DNA of 15,394 nucleotides from Spirosoma fluviale (GTDB lineage Bacteria > Bacteroidota > Bacteroidia > Cytophagales > Spirosomataceae), in the NCBI GenBank assembly GCA_945860325.1, contig CAMARL010000024.1:1-15394 (forward strand), in the 5' to 3' direction. The notes beneath the pieces were generated by a model. It saw only the letters and a list, made by a program, of their open reading frames with translations. It searched no databases and was not told where the DNA came from. Of the stretch, positions 13,770-15,394 are shown piece after piece; positions within the stretch are counted from its first letter, which is position 1, and each line of letters begins with the position of its first letter. The position numbers and the translations under genes were made by a program.

Positions 13770-15394
13770 ACAATGGCAGGTTTATTCTCTCCTACCTGTT
13801 GGCGCCACATGGCATAATACAAACCCTTTACCTCGAGCAAACTTTCGTGATTGCCCTGCTCCACGATCATACCTTTTTCTAGTACATAAATTCTAGTTGC
13901 ATGCATGATTGTCGACAAACGGTGGGCAATCAAAATCGTTAAATGCGCAGAGGCCTGAGATACGGAACGAATCGTTTCAGAAATTTCCTCCTCGGTCAAC
14001 GAATCTAATGAGGAAGTGGCTTCGTCGAAAACCAATAAATTAGGCTCCCTTAACAATGCCCTAGCTATGCTTAATCGTTGTTTTTCACCTCCAGAAACTT
14101 TTACGCCCCCCTCGCCAATCATCGTATCCAAACCTTTATCGGCCCTGGCTAACAAGCTTTGGCATGCGGCCTTATCCAGCACCGACATACATTGTTCGTC
14201 TGTTGCATCAGGATTTACAAACAATAAATTTTCTCGAATGGACCCTGAGAAAAGTTGGGTATCCTGAGTCACAAACCCTATCTTTTTTCTTAATTGGTCA
14301 AAATCAATCGCATCTCCAGATTCTCCATTATAGAAAACTTGGCCTTGTTTGGGACGATATAAACCCACTAATAATTTGACCAAAGTAGATTTACCCGCAC
14401 CAGAAGGTCCGACAAAAGCAATCGTTTCGCCACCCTTCACATCAAAACTAATCTCGTTCAAAGCCGAGGTCGTCGCAGATTGATGTTGGAACGAAACTTT
14501 ATCAAATGCCAATCGGTCTATCTGCTTAATCAAAATTGGATTTACAGGCTTACGCTCCGTTGGGATATCTAAAATCTGTTCAAAATTTTGCAGGGAAACC
14601 TCTGCTTCCCGATAAGTATTAACCACATTCCCAATTTCTTGCAATGGATTGAAAAGGAAGAAGGAATAAATATTTAACGAATAAAATTGGCCTATGGTAA
14701 TCTTACCTTGATAGATCAAATAAATCAAAACCACCACCATCAACATCCGTAACAAATTGACACATGTCCCCTGGACAAATGCCATCGAACGAACATAGCG
14801 TACCTTTTTCAATTCCAATTTTAAAATCTTATCCGTCGTCGCATTCAATTGGCTTATCTCCTGCTCAGCCAATCCTAATGATTTCACTAACTCAATATTT
14901 CTCAAAGACTCGGTGGTAGAACCTGCCAAACCCGTCGACTCTTTAACAATTTGAATCTGAATGACTTTAATTTTTTTACTTAAAACCGAAGACACATAAC
15001 CGATCAAAGGACCCGTAACTAAAAACAAAGGCATCACCATCCAATGGACCGAGAATGCATAGACCGAGATAAAAACCAAAGCGATGACCGACTGGAATAA
15101 AATATTAATTCCCAGCGTGATTAATTTTTCTACATCGGTTCGGACTTTTTGAAGCTTCCCCAATGTTTCACCTGATCGTTGGTCCTCAAAAGTCTCATAA
15201 GGTAGCTCAAGAGAATGTCTGATCCCATCCGAGTACAGATTAGCACCTACTTTTTGAGTCACGGTATTGATCATGTAATCTTGGAAATTTTTAGCTACCC
15301 GACTGACAAAAGCAACACCTACAGATGCTAAAGCTAATGGCCAAATCGCTGAAATAAATTGGTCCATGGTATGCGTATCTGACCGATAAACAGC
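13766..15394 (-). CDS. ABC exporter (fused membrane and ATPase domains), N-terminus cut by window edge
   Basis: This is a type IV-fold ABC exporter half-transporter with a membrane domain followed by an ATPase. The frame stays open past the Met at 15367 to the last base (…YRSDTHTMDQF), so the real start and the first membrane helix lie outside. About 543 residues are visible out of a usual 580-600. Counted from the Met at 15367, hydrophobic segments lie at about 5-24, 85-125 and 195-245. Walker A GPSGAGKST is at 320-328. These are followed by the Q-loop GFVTQDTQLFSG, signature VSGGEKQRLSIARALL, Walker B LLVFDEATSSLD and H-loop IAHRLST. The substrate cannot be told; lipid, peptide and drug exporters share this layout. 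It ends 121 bases before the ilvD start and is probably a separate unit upstream. Confidence 0.93.
   Translation of the reverse strand, partial: AVYRSDTHTMDQFISAIWPLALASVGVAFVSRVAKNFQDYMINTVTQKVGANLYSDGIRHSLELPYETFEDQRSGETLGKLQKVRTDVEKLITLGINILFQSVIALVFISVYAFSVHWMVMPLFLVTGPLIGYVSSVLSKKIKVIQIQIVKESTGLAGSTTESLRNIELVKSLGLAEQEISQLNATTDKILKLELKKVRYVRSMAFVQGTCVNLLRMLMVVVLIYLIYQGKITIGQFYSLNIYSFFLFNPLQEIGNVVNTYREAEVSLQNFEQILDIPTERKPVNPILIKQIDRLAFDKVSFQHQSATTSALNEISFDVKGGETIAFVGPSGAGKSTLVKLLVGLYRPKQGQVFYNGESGDAIDFDQLRKKIGFVTQDTQLFSGSIRENLLFVNPDATDEQCMSVLDKAACQSLLARADKGLDTMIGEGGVKVSGGEKQRLSIARALLREPNLLVFDEATSSLDSLTEEEISETIRSVSQASAHLTILIAHRLSTIMHATRIYVLEKGMIVEQGNHESLLEVKGLYYAMWRQQVGENKPAIV

Overview
The window is about 15.4 kb of low-GC, gene-dense bacterial chromosome. 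It most likely comes from a Bacteroidota member, plausibly Cytophagales. Supporting signs are promoter elements of the Bacteroidota type (TAnnTTTG, once with an upstream TTG at the right distance), start codons with almost no Shine-Dalgarno sequences, many predicted lipoproteins, and an lptC gene beside an outer-membrane barrel gene. The phylum assignment is an inference from gene content and promoter style, not from a marker-gene phylogeny.

Left part (1-2926, + strand): the 3' nine-tenths of recN (DNA repair) is followed by three compact genes for predicted lipoproteins. These are a small helical Met/His-containing protein of unknown function, an SCO1/SenC-type copper/thiol protein, and a monoheme cytochrome c. 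Together the last three look like a small envelope respiratory or copper-handling unit. Converging on them (2973-4804, - strand) are a FadL-like outer-membrane barrel protein and LptC of the LPS export machinery. Divergent from these is an MscS-type mechanosensitive channel (4954-6027, + strand).

Middle and right part (6048-13644, - strand): a branched-chain amino acid block in transcription order ilvD, ilvB, ilvN, ilvC, ilvA, leuA. IlvA makes 2-oxobutanoate from threonine. IlvBN, IlvC and IlvD carry out the common valine/isoleucine steps, and LeuA starts the leucine branch. leuB, leuC and leuD are not in the window. A strong intrinsic terminator lies between ilvC and ilvA, followed at once by a promoter-like element at the ilvA start codon. 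leuA has its own well-formed promoter, preceded by an unusual AT-rich array of palindromes. Both IlvA and LeuA lack the C-terminal regulatory domains common in their families, leaving the IlvN ACT domain as the only visible allosteric module. The right edge (13766-15394, - strand) holds most of an ABC exporter whose N-terminus is outside the window.

I found no clearly new multi-gene system: the proteins are mostly recognisable housekeeping families. The parts most worth following up are the regulatory architecture of the ilv/leu block (palindrome array, terminator/promoter junction), the paired absence of feedback domains, the fungal-type IlvC, and the small Met/His lipoprotein overlapping the SCO gene.
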